DNA from: Candidula unifasciata
Taxonomy: Eukaryota; Mollusca; Gastropoda; Stylommatophora; Geomitridae
NCBI GenBank assembly: GCA_905116865.2
Contig: CAJHNH020004902.1
Span: forward strand, 247,501-311,500
Length of the DNA stretch: 64,000 nt
Direction of reading: 5' to 3'
The translations under genes and the position numbers were made by a program. Numbering within the stretch: position 1 is the first letter of the stretch; each line of letters begins with the position of its first letter. The notes below the pieces were generated by a model. The model did not search any database. It saw only the letters and a list, made by a program, of their open reading frames with translations, and had not been told where the DNA came from. Shown here one piece after another: positions 40,455-52,400 of this stretch.

Positions 40455-41000
40455 TTCTTGATTCAACATCCAGACCCTAGCACTCGGTACATTCCCATAA
40501 ATGTTCCGTCTTATTCTCTTGCAGCCAGCGAAGAGTTCCAGTTTCCGAAGGTGCCAGTAGCAGTTTGATTGTGTGTCCATCTTGCTTTTCCTCTGAGTGT
40601 AAAGTATTTACCAGGTCCCCAGGTCACTTCTAGTTGTACCGTTTCTCCAGACCACAATAATATATTCGTACCTTCGCACTGTTCAATTGCTCCCAAAGGA
40701 TCTTGATCACATCTAGCTTGTTACGCGCAAAATCATTCCCCCATTGGTGCAGAACTTGCCAATGTGCCTGACTGTTCATTTCCAAATGCTCCAGCATTAC
40801 CGGAGAAAATCTTCAAAGAGCGCTAACCACCCAGAACCTCTGAAGCGATGCTTGCCACTCTGTAAGGAGCATACATGTGTCTACCTTTGTTTATATGATT
40901 TGTGAGTCGAGTACAATTATTACATGTGTGTGCAGCTGGCTCTCAAGCCAGTGTAAGGCTAGTGTGACTGCCTCAACCTCCATTCTCAAACTAGATCTAT
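40455..41000 (-). pseudogene. LINE RNase H and 3' end
   Basis: Same element as 28186-28740: the minus strand gives MEVEAVTLALHWLESQLHTH, VIIVLDSQ, RFSPVMLEHLEMNSQAHW (a degraded PGHAGVxGNE box), and GTLRWLQENKTEHLWECTEC at the end. Confidence 0.8.
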
Positions 41001-41031
41001 TCGCAGTGAATGCTTCTTTAGAATATCTTCT

Positions 41032-41430
41032 TCTTTTGTCGTCTCACTGTTACCAGGTTGTATCTCAGTGTCAGTTTTTTGTTTCTATATTTGTCTTGCG
41101 CTTCTCGGGTGGCTTGAGTAATGGATTTGTTCAACTTTTTGCAGGTTTCATCTACAGTACACCATTTATCCATATCTTTCTTGGTCGTCCTCTAACTTTC
41201 CTCCCAGATATTCTACTGTAAAAAGTCCCACATGCAGTCTGGTCTGGCTGCATTCTCACTAAATGGCCGAACCATGTCATTCTTTGTCGGCCAATATAAT
41301 CTAGACAGAGTCTTATTCCAACTTTCTCTCTAATGCTGGTATTCGTAACCCTGTCTCGTCTAGTGTTGTTAATGACCTTGCGGAGACATTTCCCATGTAG
41401 TTATTTTCTGTTCCAGTGCCCTGTTCACTG
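41032..41430 (-). pseudogene. LINE RT C-terminal fragment with unexpanded minisatellite unit
   Basis: Colinear with 8650-9070: 'tgtatttgtc'-like start, 'cccagatattctactgtaaa', 'attccaactttctctctaat'. At 41036-41080 a single 'gtcgtctcactgttaccagg' unit stands where the other copy has eleven. Confidence 0.75.
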
Positions 41431-41439
41431 TCCATGTTT

Positions 41440-41690
41440 GGCTTGACTCGAAGGCAACTTAGCAAATTACCAGAAAGAGACGGTCGCCATTTTTGGGTCA
41501 TGTTATGAGAAGAAGGAAACTGGAGCATGTTGTGAAGACAAAGAAACAGAGGAAGACAACGCGAGAAGATTATCGACTCCCTTTTGTCATTGCATGGACG
41601 GGTGTGAGCATACACACTGATGCCTGATGGCAGATTGCAGATTGTCCAGAGGCATGCTCGCCCAAGCCAGTCGACAAGGCACTTGATGAT
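41440..41690 (+). pseudogene. LINE 3' end with GAT tail
   Basis: QLSKLPERDGRHFWVML then GRQREKIIDSLLSLHG and RHARPSQSTRHLMM, ending 'gcacttgatgatgatc'. The same ending is found at 61100-61410. Confidence 0.65.
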
Positions 41691-42245
41691 GATCATGATG
41701 TGTGAGATGTAATCAAATTATCGACTGTCAGTTTGGGAGAGTCTCAGATTTAATCCCTGTCTGACCGTCACGTAAAACTGTACGGCGTCAGTGATCCCAG
41801 AGAAAAAAAGGTGCGTGACGGTTTATCTCCAGTCCAAGTACAATGTTTGACTGTATGAATTGCAATAATGTTTTTTCCTATAAACAGTGTGAAAAAGGTG
41901 CCGGTAATTACCAGAAAGTGTCAATTATTGTAGAATTGAAAATATTATGTCTACATAAAGGTGTTCGATGTCCTGTCTAATGAAAGTGAGGGTACCAGAG
42001 GTAATGGTTGGCTGCACATCGTATTTTGAACGCGTCATTTAAAAAATGAAGTTACTCTTTGTACGCCTTTAGGGCCATAATGCCAGATTCATATCAGAAT
42101 CTAACGACTGCCTTTACTTCCCATGACATAACCCAGTAACAATGTTGAAATGAGTAGACATAGGCGCCAAGATCAAACGTAAAAAAAAATCAGACTCGAT
42201 GCAAATGTTACATTCAGTACTTCTGACACAAATGATCTTCCATCT
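41691..42245. other. no gene recognised
   Basis: A possible SINE-1 scrap (actgcctttacttcccatga) near 42108-42130. Otherwise unassigned. Confidence 0.35.
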
Positions 42246-42249
42246 GTCC

Positions 42250-42720
42250 ATCATCATCATTCTCTCTATCTCTCTTCCTCTGCTTCTTTGTTCTTCCTAT
42301 TTTGTCACTGTCACGATGTACTTCAGTTTCTTCATTCTCATGACAGGCCCAAAGATTGCAGGCTGTCTCCTGATGTAAGCAGTCAGTTCTCTTCGTGTGT
42401 CGGTTTCTTTCAAGACGTCTTCATTGATCTTTGCATGTGTCCAGTGTATTCTCATCTTTTGCTTGCAAAACCACATCTCTGTCGCTTGCGAATAAGTTTT
42501 TACGTTTACCAATTGTCCATGATTCACTTCCGTATATCAGGATAGGATTTATATAATCTTTGAGAATTTTCTTTCTCGTCTCAACTGACAAAGAAAGATT
42601 GCTTGGAATACTCTTCATTTTGTAAAATGCTTCTCTTGCTTGAGCTATTCTTTGTTTTAATTTCTTTAATCTTCCAGCTGCTGTTATCAGAGACCTCAAG
42701 TACTAAATTGTTGGTGCTAC
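42250..42720 (-). pseudogene. LINE reverse transcriptase fragment
   Basis: The minus strand reads LKQRIAQAREAFYKMKSIPS, LSLSVETRKKILKDYINPIL, IYGSESWTIGK, then ATEMWFCKQKMRIHWTHAKI, NEDVLKETDTRREL and FGPVMRMKKL. This is the post-catalytic non-LTR RT block in correct order across a frameshift. Same family as 5340-6000. Confidence 0.85.
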
Positions 42721-43224
42721 TCAAGTATTACGTTTTCCTGAACCCCTCTTGCAGATACTATGTTCTTCTTTCCCTCTCTTAGCTGTTGCAGGTTTTATCA
42801 AAGAGCGTGAATGTGAGAGACTCCTCATCATTTACATCCACTTATGTGTTAACCTACATTAATCAAATGACAAATGAAACATTTTAAGTATAACGTTTTT
42901 CTTCAAAAAGTATGTATTCGTAATAAATGATAAATTAATTCAGTGTTAAATTGTTATTAGGTACGATTTTCTTTCTTATTTTTCTACTTCTGTGTGTCTC
43001 TCTGCCTGCCTGTCTGCATATATGCTCACGTTTGAACCTAAGTGTCTATCTATCTTTTTTTTCTGTCTGCCAGCCTATCCACCTGTGGCTCTATCTATTT
43101 GTCTACCTATCTGTCAGTCCATATAGCTGACTGTCTGACTGTTTAGCTGTCTCTATGTCTGTATATTGTCTATTTATACCTACATTCGTTCGATGGGGCG
43201 GGGGGGGGGGGGTAATTAGTATGA
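42721..43224. other. no gene recognised; CTGT/CTAT-rich right half
   Basis: Loose CTGT and CTAT words (43000-43180) and a G run (43198-43211). Confidence 0.4.
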
Positions 43225-43515
43225 TACCTAATCGCCCCGTAGATTCCGAGATCCCATTTTAGGAACAAAGAATAGACGCACTGCCCCATTAATGAGATTG
43301 TCGTAAAATTCGACCAATTAGAAATAGGGTTTTCTTTGAAGTTGTCGTGCATCTTCCGGATAGACGAGAACCGACTGTTTTATGTAAGTAAGCCACATGT
43401 GTAAAACGGAAGAGCATGCAAAAGCCTGAGTTCTGTAATAGGATTAAAGTCCAGAAGTGGGTAGACAACAGGAGTTTCTCGTCGGAGTTTACAGCCGGAA
43501 ACGCTCGGAACAAGA
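43225..43515 (+). repeat. GAA-tailed dispersed repeat
   Basis: 'gtcgtaaaattcgaccaatt', 'aaaacggaagagcatgcaaa' and 'ggagtttacagccggaaacg'. Its 3' end leads to unrelated sequence here. Confidence 0.75.
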
Positions 43516-43659
43516 CGAATATAGGAAGTAAACCTCACAGGGTAGAATAGGGAAAATTAATTCAGGCTTACGTTAGACTGCACTTCACAACAGAGGACAA
43601 TTACTGCAAGAGACCTTAAATCTACATTAAAAATAATATAAAGATAAAAACGGCTATCA

Positions 43660-43800
43660 ACTTCTTCTTCTTTTCCTTTAACCTTCATCTTTTCTTCTTC
43701 TCCTTCTCCTTCTTCTTCTTTCTTCTTCTTCTTCTTCTTCTGCTGCTTCTTCTTCTTCCTCATCCTCTCCCTCCCCTTCCTCCTGCTTCTCCTCTTTATA
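43660..43800. repeat. TTC/CTC-rich tract
   Basis: Imperfect TTC with CTT, TCC and TGC variants. Lys/Glu-rich minus frame is an artefact. Confidence 0.85.
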
Positions 43801-44089
43801 TTTTTTCTTATGAAGCTGTTGCTATTGCTAATACAACCACGTCTACTACTAATATTACGTTTTATATTGCCTCTGCTGCCGTATCTAACCAAATATTCAC
43901 GCCACGTCTAGGGTGTAATAATAACATCTCTAATGGTAGGAAAGTACACTCTGCAGTTTAAAAAAACCGATGTTGCCTCATCTGAAATTGTCAATGTCTT
44001 GTTGTGCCATTACGTGTCACACAGGGCTCACGGTTGATTCCTCCAGTCCATTCTATCCGTACAACCCCTCTTATATCCTGAATGGATTC

Positions 44090-44640
44090 CAGTGTAGCAC
44101 CATTCCTCGTTTTAAGTGGCTTTCCAACTTTCACTGGTACATGTTTATCTTTAAACAACACTTTATATATAAATTGCTTACAAAACTATGAGTGCAAAGA
44201 GACAGATTATTAATAACATATTCATTCCAACATTGAGCTACCAGTGCCAAAAATGGACACTATCTAAAGCCCATATACGCAAAATCACCACCTGCGAGAT
44301 GAGGCGTCTGAGAAAAGCAGCCAACCTAACCATACTAGATCGAGTGAATAATGAAACTATCAGGCAAATTGTGGGAACGACCCCTTGAGAGGTTTGGCCA
44401 TCACGTTAGAATGCAGCAAGATCAAATACCATCACAAGCATTACATCTCAGAAGATCAGCTACAAGAGCAAGAGGATGGCCGCGGAAAACATGGATCGAC
44501 AACATTAAAGAAACTCTATGCCTTCACGGCATGACAATAGCCAGTGGCAGCCAGCGTGCACTAGATCGCAAATTATTCCTTCCCACGGCGCTTAAAGGCA
44601 GAAGTGGTTTATGATGATGAGGAGGACAAAACTATTACCT
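44090..44640 (+). pseudogene. LINE reverse transcriptase 3' half
   Basis: KRQIINNIFIPTLSYQCQKW, TLSKAHIRKITTCEMRRLRK, then (next frame) LERFGHHVRMQQDQIPSQAL, RARGWPRKTWIDNIKETLCL. Complete order of the RT C-terminus: 'YqCqtWtLtka...kl.tceMk.lRk', 'fGH..RM', 'GrPrkTW.D'. One frameshift at about 44390. Confidence 0.85.
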
Positions 44641-44889
44641 TTAATTCAATATTTTGTTTAGGCTTCTAAAGACGCCTTGCTAACGCCTATCATAATTTCT
44701 TATATAGTAATTTCTCGAACTTTCAAAATTACTACCTAAATAATGAAACTGATCTGTTAACTTTCACGTATTTTTAAAAAATCTGCAGTGTTATATTTGC
44801 GATCTGTTATTTGTGTCTTTAATATGCGAGTATTCCTCTTTTCATAACTTCTTTTTCTATCCTTCTGTCAGAAAACTTATGCGAGGAGG

Positions 44890-45960
44890 CCATTAGCCTT
44901 TATGGAGGTTTTCGTGCAGTCTATATCTTCTCATGTACCATATGGCTTTGTCTACATTGAGGCTGGAACAGGCCACATTCAGTTGACAGTGTTGAAACAC
45001 ATGTTCAGGATTTTCTGGTGCCATCCTATATGGGACACATCTCCGTCTTACATACACTGAAAAGTTTGAACAATGTTGACGAAATCTGTTGTGTTCCGTC
45101 CTTAGCCTGAATATAATACACTGTCCCTCTCTAGAGAGGCGATGAGAGGAGACTTTATGAGGGAATTATATGTGCGTATCCAGCCACCTTTCTTGGCTAG
45201 TGTTTTAGGTCACAATTTGATTGTACCATGTCAATGACATTTCTGGCCAACCTGTCCGCTGTTTCATTGCCTTCCAGGCCACCGTGACCTGGAATCCACT
45301 GTAGTACAGACTGTTCTACGAAAGAGTCTCAGTGAATCAGCTGTTGCGTTAGACTACAAACTGAGTGTCTTTTGGGTTAACACCTGTTTGTAGAACTGAC
45401 CTAGCATCAGTCAGAAAGACCGCACTGCTATATTTGCAGTGCTGTTGACCATTCAGGAAGGAACATGCTACCAGAAGTGCATCTGTCGCTGTTTAATCAT
45501 TGGAGAAACATGAACTTGTTGGTACAGCTTGTTCAGTTTTTAAACCATTTGGGCATTCTATGTATATTCCTCACCCTTCGTCTCTTCTTGTTCTCTTGAC
45601 TGAACCATCGGTATAATCTCTAATCTAACTCTGGTTTGGATAAAGTCTGTTGATCTCTCCGTCTATAAAAGACGTCATATCAGTGATGCTCATAAATGAT
45701 TTGGAGGAGATCCCTGTTACAGTGGGTCTGACTGTTGGCGGGTTATCCCTAAACCGGAAAAAGGGGGGGGGGGGGAGCAGCGGTTGTTAGGTTTCAGTGG
45801 CACATTTAGTACACTGCGCGGAAGTGTGATGTTATCAAACTTCGTATTTATGAAACATGTTCTCTTCAGTCTAGCCTTCTGGGGTTTCTGTCGTCGGCTG
45901 TGCGTAGGTTTTCTTTCAAACGGTCGTATGCGCAGAGCTGTGTCTACTCTACTGTCTTCC
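44890..45960 (-). pseudogene. LINE RNase H region
   Basis: The minus strand reads LQWIPGHGGLEGNETADRLA (near 45245-45310), an RNase H box, then RTEHNRFRQHCSNFSVYVRR (near 45045-45115) and a CPY/APENPEHV.Q.C zinc-like end. A G run (45765-45777) and stops break it. Confidence 0.8.
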
Positions 45961-46120
45961 AGAGTCCAGTAATTGTTTCCATGTTTGACATGGCTTGGAG
46001 CGCATGGCCTCTGTCATAATGCGGAAAGCATGATTCTGAATCATTCAAAGTTTATGACAATTTGTTGATTTATCTGTCGTGCCTTAAGCAGCTATCCCTA
46101 TTTCAAGTGTCGGCCTTACA

Positions 46121-46220
46121 TAGCCTGCAAGGTTTTTGTGAGCACACTAAGGTTGCCCCCCCCCCCCTCCTTATAGCCTGCAAGGTTTTTGTGAGCACAC
46201 TAAGGTTGCCCCCCCCCCCT
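46121..46220. repeat. 53-bp direct duplication with C runs
   Basis: 'tagcctgcaaggtttttgtg' ... 'actaaggttgcccccc' occurs at 46121 and 46174. Confidence 0.9.
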
Positions 46221-46405
46221 CCCCTCCTTTCCTCCCCGGCAATATAAATTAATTAATCACTGTCAGATAAAAGGACAATATATAGAATATAATAATATTG
46301 TCAATATTATTGACAGTACAGCAGATACAGAAAGATAATTTAGAGAATTACATAAAAGTGAACTTAACGACTATCGGAAATAGGATCATGAAGATCATAA
46401 CAAAC

Positions 46406-46445
46406 ATGGCGACCTGCAGGTTGCGAGCAGACGTTGTAAAACAAG
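46406..46445 (+). CDS. ETFDH: ETFDH exon 1 (mitochondrial presequence)
   Basis: Codes [13 protein letters not shown] plus one base; donor 'caag|gtgcga', phase 1 as exon 2 requires. The ATG has a good context (aacatggcg). An in-frame ATG at 46388 would add six residues. Less certain than the other exons because presequences are not conserved. Confidence 0.65.
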
Positions 46446-49400
46446 GTGCGAACTGTCTTCTCTGTTTATACTTGTATATTGTACATTTCAAAGACTGTAT
46501 CTGTTTTACTGGTTGCAGGGATTTGTGTTGTAGTTTTTCTGTGTTTTTGAATGGGAAAAACAATATTTAAGTTGATTTAGATTAGTCGTTTAATCACTCA
46601 GATGACTGTCAACAAAATTAATGGAATAAATGACGAAATAAAAGGCATAAACAACAACGCAAGTGTTCTGACTGGTTAAAAATACCAAAAGAAAAACTAA
46701 GCTTTCGAATAATTTGTTAATAAAAGGCGCTTCCTGTTCTCCTTTTTCATGGGCGTGCAAGTTCTAAGTATTAAAAAACCAAAATCGCCTGCCAGTCTAA
46801 AAAGAACGAGAACGTGAAGATCGTCGTAATTGTATTTGTGGGGGCAAAGTCCGACTTCAGCGACCGTTGGACCAATCTACTGTACCGTACCCAGAGACTC
46901 GACATAGATAAGAAGACAGCATATCACAAATATCAAACTTTGATCTACAGTGAAATGTAAGAGTTAATTGATTTGCTGTGTGGGTTGAAATTCAAAGTGT
47001 GAAGTCTACAAATACTACAATGTGTGGGAATAATAATTAATAATTTAAATTATTTTTTTGAAAGACAGTCACTGCAACACTAAACATGCGTTTGTATCAG
47101 AAATGTAAGTAACACTCTCTTTATTTATTCAGTGATAGTTTAAAAAAAATATTTCATATTTAATGCTAGACAAATAACATTGTTTTATTAGTTTACTCAC
47201 AGGGGCGCTGACCTAAAGAAAACGTTGGCGAAATGAGTCCCTAAACTAATATTTTTAAATATGTAAAAGGGCAACTTACCCACCTTACAATCCACCAGTG
47301 CAGTCCAGCAGCTTTGGCCTCTCTCATCCACATTATAGAGAACTTTTATTTTAATTCTACAAGACGGTGATTGTTACTGAAGAGTACACAGTCTTTGGAA
47401 CAGAAACCACTTGTGCACTGGATGGATATTGCAGACCTAACAAACACTGCCATAAGAGACCAAGTCAACACTTTTCTCTTACACATACAACATTGCATTC
47501 TCAACAACCACTCGTAGAAATTAGGTATGAGTCAAACAGTTCTCTTCCAGTATCTTCATACATATGAACATAACATTTGGAAATTAAACTGTCATTCGTT
47601 TGTTCATGCTGAGACTAGAGAACATGTCCTGCAAGACTGCCCTCTCCTGAAGGAGCTCCAGAGCCGCATGTGGCCAGGCCCACCACACCTGACAATAAAG
47701 CTTCGTGGAAACCTGAGATACCTTGAACTAACATCCCAGTTTATGACCCTCAAGGGATTATTAAGCACCTGACCAGAGGTTGATGGAGAAGGAGAAAAAG
47801 AAGAGATAGAAACATTTGAGGTAACAACTACTTTGGGATGAAAGTAAAACAAAGAGCTCTTGTGCACACCTTCAGTCATATAGGGTTAGATCAATATTTG
47901 ATGGACCACTCAATGTCACGCTGGTCGCCTGATTCCTTAGGACTTCACCTGATTTAAGGCCAGATTGACCTGGGCCATCCAGTTTTATATGATGCCTGTC
48001 ATCAGATTTTAAAGATGCTGTTGTCTATGACCCATGTCATCCAGTTTTATATGATGCCTGTCATCAGATTTTAAAGATGCTGTTGTCTATGACCCATGTC
48101 ATCCAGTTTTATATGATGCCTGTCATCAGATTTTAAAGATGCTGTTGTCTGTGACCCATGCCATCCAGTTTTATATGATGCCTGTCATCAGATTTTAAAG
48201 ATGCTGTCTATGACCCATGTCATCCAGTTTTCTATGATGCCTGTCATCAGATTTTAAAGATGCTGTTGTCTGTGACCCATGTCATCCAGTTTTATATGAT
48301 GCCTGTCGTTGATTTTAAAGATGCTGTTGTCTATGACCCATGTCATCCAGTTTTCTATGATGCCTGTCATCAGATTTTAAAGATGCTGTCGTCTATGACC
48401 TATGTCATCCAGTTTTCTATGATGCCTGTCATCATATTTTAAAGATACTGTCATCTATGACCCATGTCATCCAGTTTTCTATGATGCCTGTCATCGGATT
48501 TTCTAAGACGTTTGTTGTCCGGTTTTCTTTGACCCCTGTCATCTCATTTTCTGTGCTGCTTGTTGTCCAGTTTTCCATTATGTCTGGATTATGTTTATAA
48601 TTTATTTTTAAAATAGAATTTTTATAAACATCATCTTCCAAGCCTTGAGTTTCTTTGCTGCAGATATTACCCACCCCTAATCATCTCAGATGTTAGCCTA
48701 CTCTTTCTAATTGAGTTGAGTTGATTCAAGAACCAACATCACAGAATTCAGGGCATTTCCATAAGTTCTCCGTCCCCATCTTCAGCAGCCAGTGAAGAGT
48801 TCGGATACTAATTAATGACTACAAGTGTCTACAGGTCTGCAAGTTTATTATCTCTCCACAATCTTCTTGGTCTGCCCCATGGTCTACTCCTGTTCAGCTG
48901 TTTTTTTTAGACAGTTTTTGCATTTATTTGTTATCTGCCATTCTCTGTGTAAACCTTACCATTGCAGTCTGTTAGCATCTTGATGCCAGTAATTTGTGGT
49001 TTTTTAAACATTATGAATTTTGTAGTCGAATTTGTATAAAATGTGATGTAAAATTTATTGCCAGGTATTACATACATCCTGAGATGTCAAAGGTCGTTTG
49101 CGACAGATGTGCCCAAAATTACAACACATTACACAGTTTACCCTCGGGAACAAGATCCAAGATGGAAAGGTATGTTCTTGGGGCTCCATTTTGGGAAGGG
49201 AGAAAAAAATAAACCCATCGTTCTTTAGCAAGCCTTTTGTAAACAACGACTAAAACAAGGGTTTGCTGAAGTTGGGTGCTGGGCCATAGATAAATGCAGC
49301 CATATTTAATTTTGTTTATTTGTTTAACTTGTTTATATCTCTCCTGTTTTTTCACGCGCTTTCTTCACTATTTATTTTTTGCATGTCACCGCTCCCCTCC

Positions 49401-52400
49401 CCCCTACCTTTCCAGCCGTACATATTTCTTGGTTTCTTGTTGACCTTGATTGTTTAGAAGTCTGTTGTCTTGTCCGTTAAATATTTCCACACAGTTTATG
49501 TTGTTGGTAAAAACTTTGGTTGTATTTGTGTGCGTCTTTTCCATTCCCCACGTTGAGCATTCTAATCACATTGATTTCATTTTTAGTCCGGCAGTGAATA
49601 TCACATGTTAGCTGTAAACCACAGTAGAATATGCCAGGTACCCTTTAAATGGTGAATGCAGAATAAGAACATTAAAGGTACCTTTCTAACTACCAGAAAA
49701 CTTCATTTTCTTCTTCTTAGCATTCACCAGCTATAAACTTCAGCATTCACCGGCTATAAACTTCAGTATAAATTATGGTTATTCGTCCACTTCTTGACTT
49801 TAACCTTCTTCTTTATTTGATGTATATAGTCGTGCCCATATGGGATGCAATTTTTCGTTATTTGAAGCCACACCCTGACTTTTTCCTGGGACCCTGAATA
49901 TAGCTAGGCCATAAATATGGCCTTGTGGCTGAAAGGGGTTTCTGGGACCTCTCCAGGGGCGATCCTCACTAAGTGTTTGTCACTTATGTGATGTCCTGGT
50001 GGGGTATGAAAAGAGAGAGTTTCACAACTTGAGCTTTGTATGCACATCTTTTTCAAGAATATCCTGACCTCCTTAACGTTTGCACAGGGGCAACTCAGCT
50101 AATAGCATTAACTACGCATCTATACAGATTCACAATAGACCAGTCATGAAAGTGACATTTTTGAGGAATTGGATCCCACAGGAAGTGTCGGTTTTTGGCT
50201 TCTCAGAGCAAAAAGGTTCAAACAATTCTTGATGCTGTCATTCTATATTTTGTGTGATTTTCTCCCTGCCCCTTATCCATTGTATTTCTGCAGCTCTTCA
50301 GCATAGCTCTCTGTGGCAGTTGGTACCAGGTCATTCTCATCAGATGGCCAAACCATCTCATCTGATGCGCTTTAATGAACTGTATGACTAGGGCCTAATT
50401 GTATTTTTTGTGTGTTTTTTGTTTTTGTTTTTTTTGACAGATAATTGTTGTTTTGCAGTTGGCATAAAAATATATATGTGCAAATGTGTTTCTACTTTCA
50501 CCAAACAACAGGTGTGAATATGGAGAGGATTTCTGATGACGTTGATGTGCTTATTGTCGGTGCAGGCCCAGCTGGCCTGTCAGCAGCGATACGACTTAAA
50601 CAGCTGGCTAATGACAAGGGCAAGGAACTCAGGGTCTGCGTTTTGGAAAAGGCTTCAGAATTGGGTAAGTTATTGTTATTTCACCCCCACCCCCTTTTTT
50701 TTTTTAAAGGAGTGGTTCCTAGCCTTGTTGACTTATGGGCTATTTTTAGAATAATGTTTATATAGTGGTGCCCAATAGCTTATGTCATACAAGTTTATGA
50801 TGTTTACAAGTGAATTTTACAGAGTCAGGGAAGAGGGGTTAGATAGATAATAAGGAAAAGTAAAGAGCAAGTGTTTGCCTCTATCGCAGATGCATTCAGA
50901 CTCTGAAGGAAACATCCTAATTAGTCGACTCACAACATGCATGTCTTTCAGCCCGACACATCTGATTTCATTATAATTATTGAGTCTGCCCACTAGTGTA
51001 GGCACTCATGTGCCTCCGCAGATCTCGGTCCTTGGTATTATAAATCCATTCCAGTGATATATTCCACCATGCCATCATTTCACACATCATGTCTCTCTCT
51101 TGGTCTACCTCTGCCTCTTTTACCATTGATCTTTCCAGTCATCACAACGTTCTCCAAAGCTTCCTTCTCATCATATGACTGCAGAACACTGACTGCCTCT
51201 TTCTTATAGTTGTACATAGGTTTTTGAATGTCATTAACCATTTCCAAGTAGTCTTTGTTGATTTCCGCGAACCCTTGAATTGTCATCATTTATGACACGG
51301 TTTTTGAGAGGCAGTTGGTTTCTCTTTTTTTTTAATACCCTAAAACATGTCCCCGGAACCCACATTACAGATGTGATTAACTGTTAGTTAAATCATGAAA
51401 AGATTTCAAACCAAATGAAAAGTATAACCAGCCAGCTTCACAATATCACAAATACAAATGAATGTTTTGGTTTGAGAGCCTTCATCAGCATATGACTTGA
51501 AACACACTACCATAAATAGAACAAGAATGCACAAAATAACTGAGAGAAATCACATGTGTGCCTGGGCAGTTGAAGCTCTATTATGTATGTGACCACCAGA
51601 AATAAATACTAGCCAGAAAAAGCTGTGAACAGCCAAGGCCATAACTGTAATGATAGTTGTTTTAGTCATCGGCAGGAGTTTTGTGGCTAGACACTCTCTG
51701 CTGGCCCAAACATTTAGGGTTCATATCCACATCGAAGCTAATTTATTTTCTTCTGAGTGCTTTTTGGACAATGAAAAAAAATAGCATTATGTTTCTGATA
51801 TGCTTCGGGTCTATCCCATGTATTTTAATTGAAAGTATAAATACATTTGGAAGTATAAATTTCTTTTTCATGGCAACCTCTGAACAAAAATTATCCATCT
51901 AAAAAAAAAAAAAAACTTAGCCCCAGTCATACAGTTCATTAAAGAGCATCAGTTGAGATGGTTTGGCCCCCTACCCCCCTGACAAGCATGTCAGAAAAGT
52001 TGTCTAACTAGGGGTGTTTCCTTCAAAGTCAAAGTGCATATACTTGAGAGATGAGGAACCAACAATCTGCATACAAATAAATCAGACCAGTATAATAGAT
52101 GTGCACACAAACTGCAAGTTCTGCAGAAATTGCTGCTTAAATTTCAGGGAATGAATGTGAAAAGAAGAAGTTTGTGTTCACCGTTCACTCCAGCAGAAAG
52201 TCCAGGTTGTACATCTGCTTGTGGGCTTTAGCTTTGCTCCAAGAATGAATTTTGTGTGCGCATCCATTTTACAGAACTGGCTTATCTGTATGCAGACTGT
52301 TGGGTCTTCATCTCTCAGGCAGATGTACTTTGAATGAAGCTTGCTTTAGTTATCAGTGTGTTTTCTGTCGGGTGGTGGGGGTGGGGGCATCATTGGTCAG

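Larger units (their letters stand above)
46446..49064 (+). other. ETFDH intron 1
   Basis: Holds a LINE C-terminal scrap on the plus strand (47350-47775: [20 protein letters not shown]), the 62-bp minisatellite (47940-48560), a LINE 3' scrap (48715-48815, -) and another colinear with 53310 (48625-48975). The rest is unassigned. Confidence 0.6.

Noticed and set aside
48994..49212. 72-codon ORF ([12 protein letters not shown]...)
   Set aside because: Wrong frame; the same DNA in another frame is ETFDH exon 2 with the TTHYTVYPR block.
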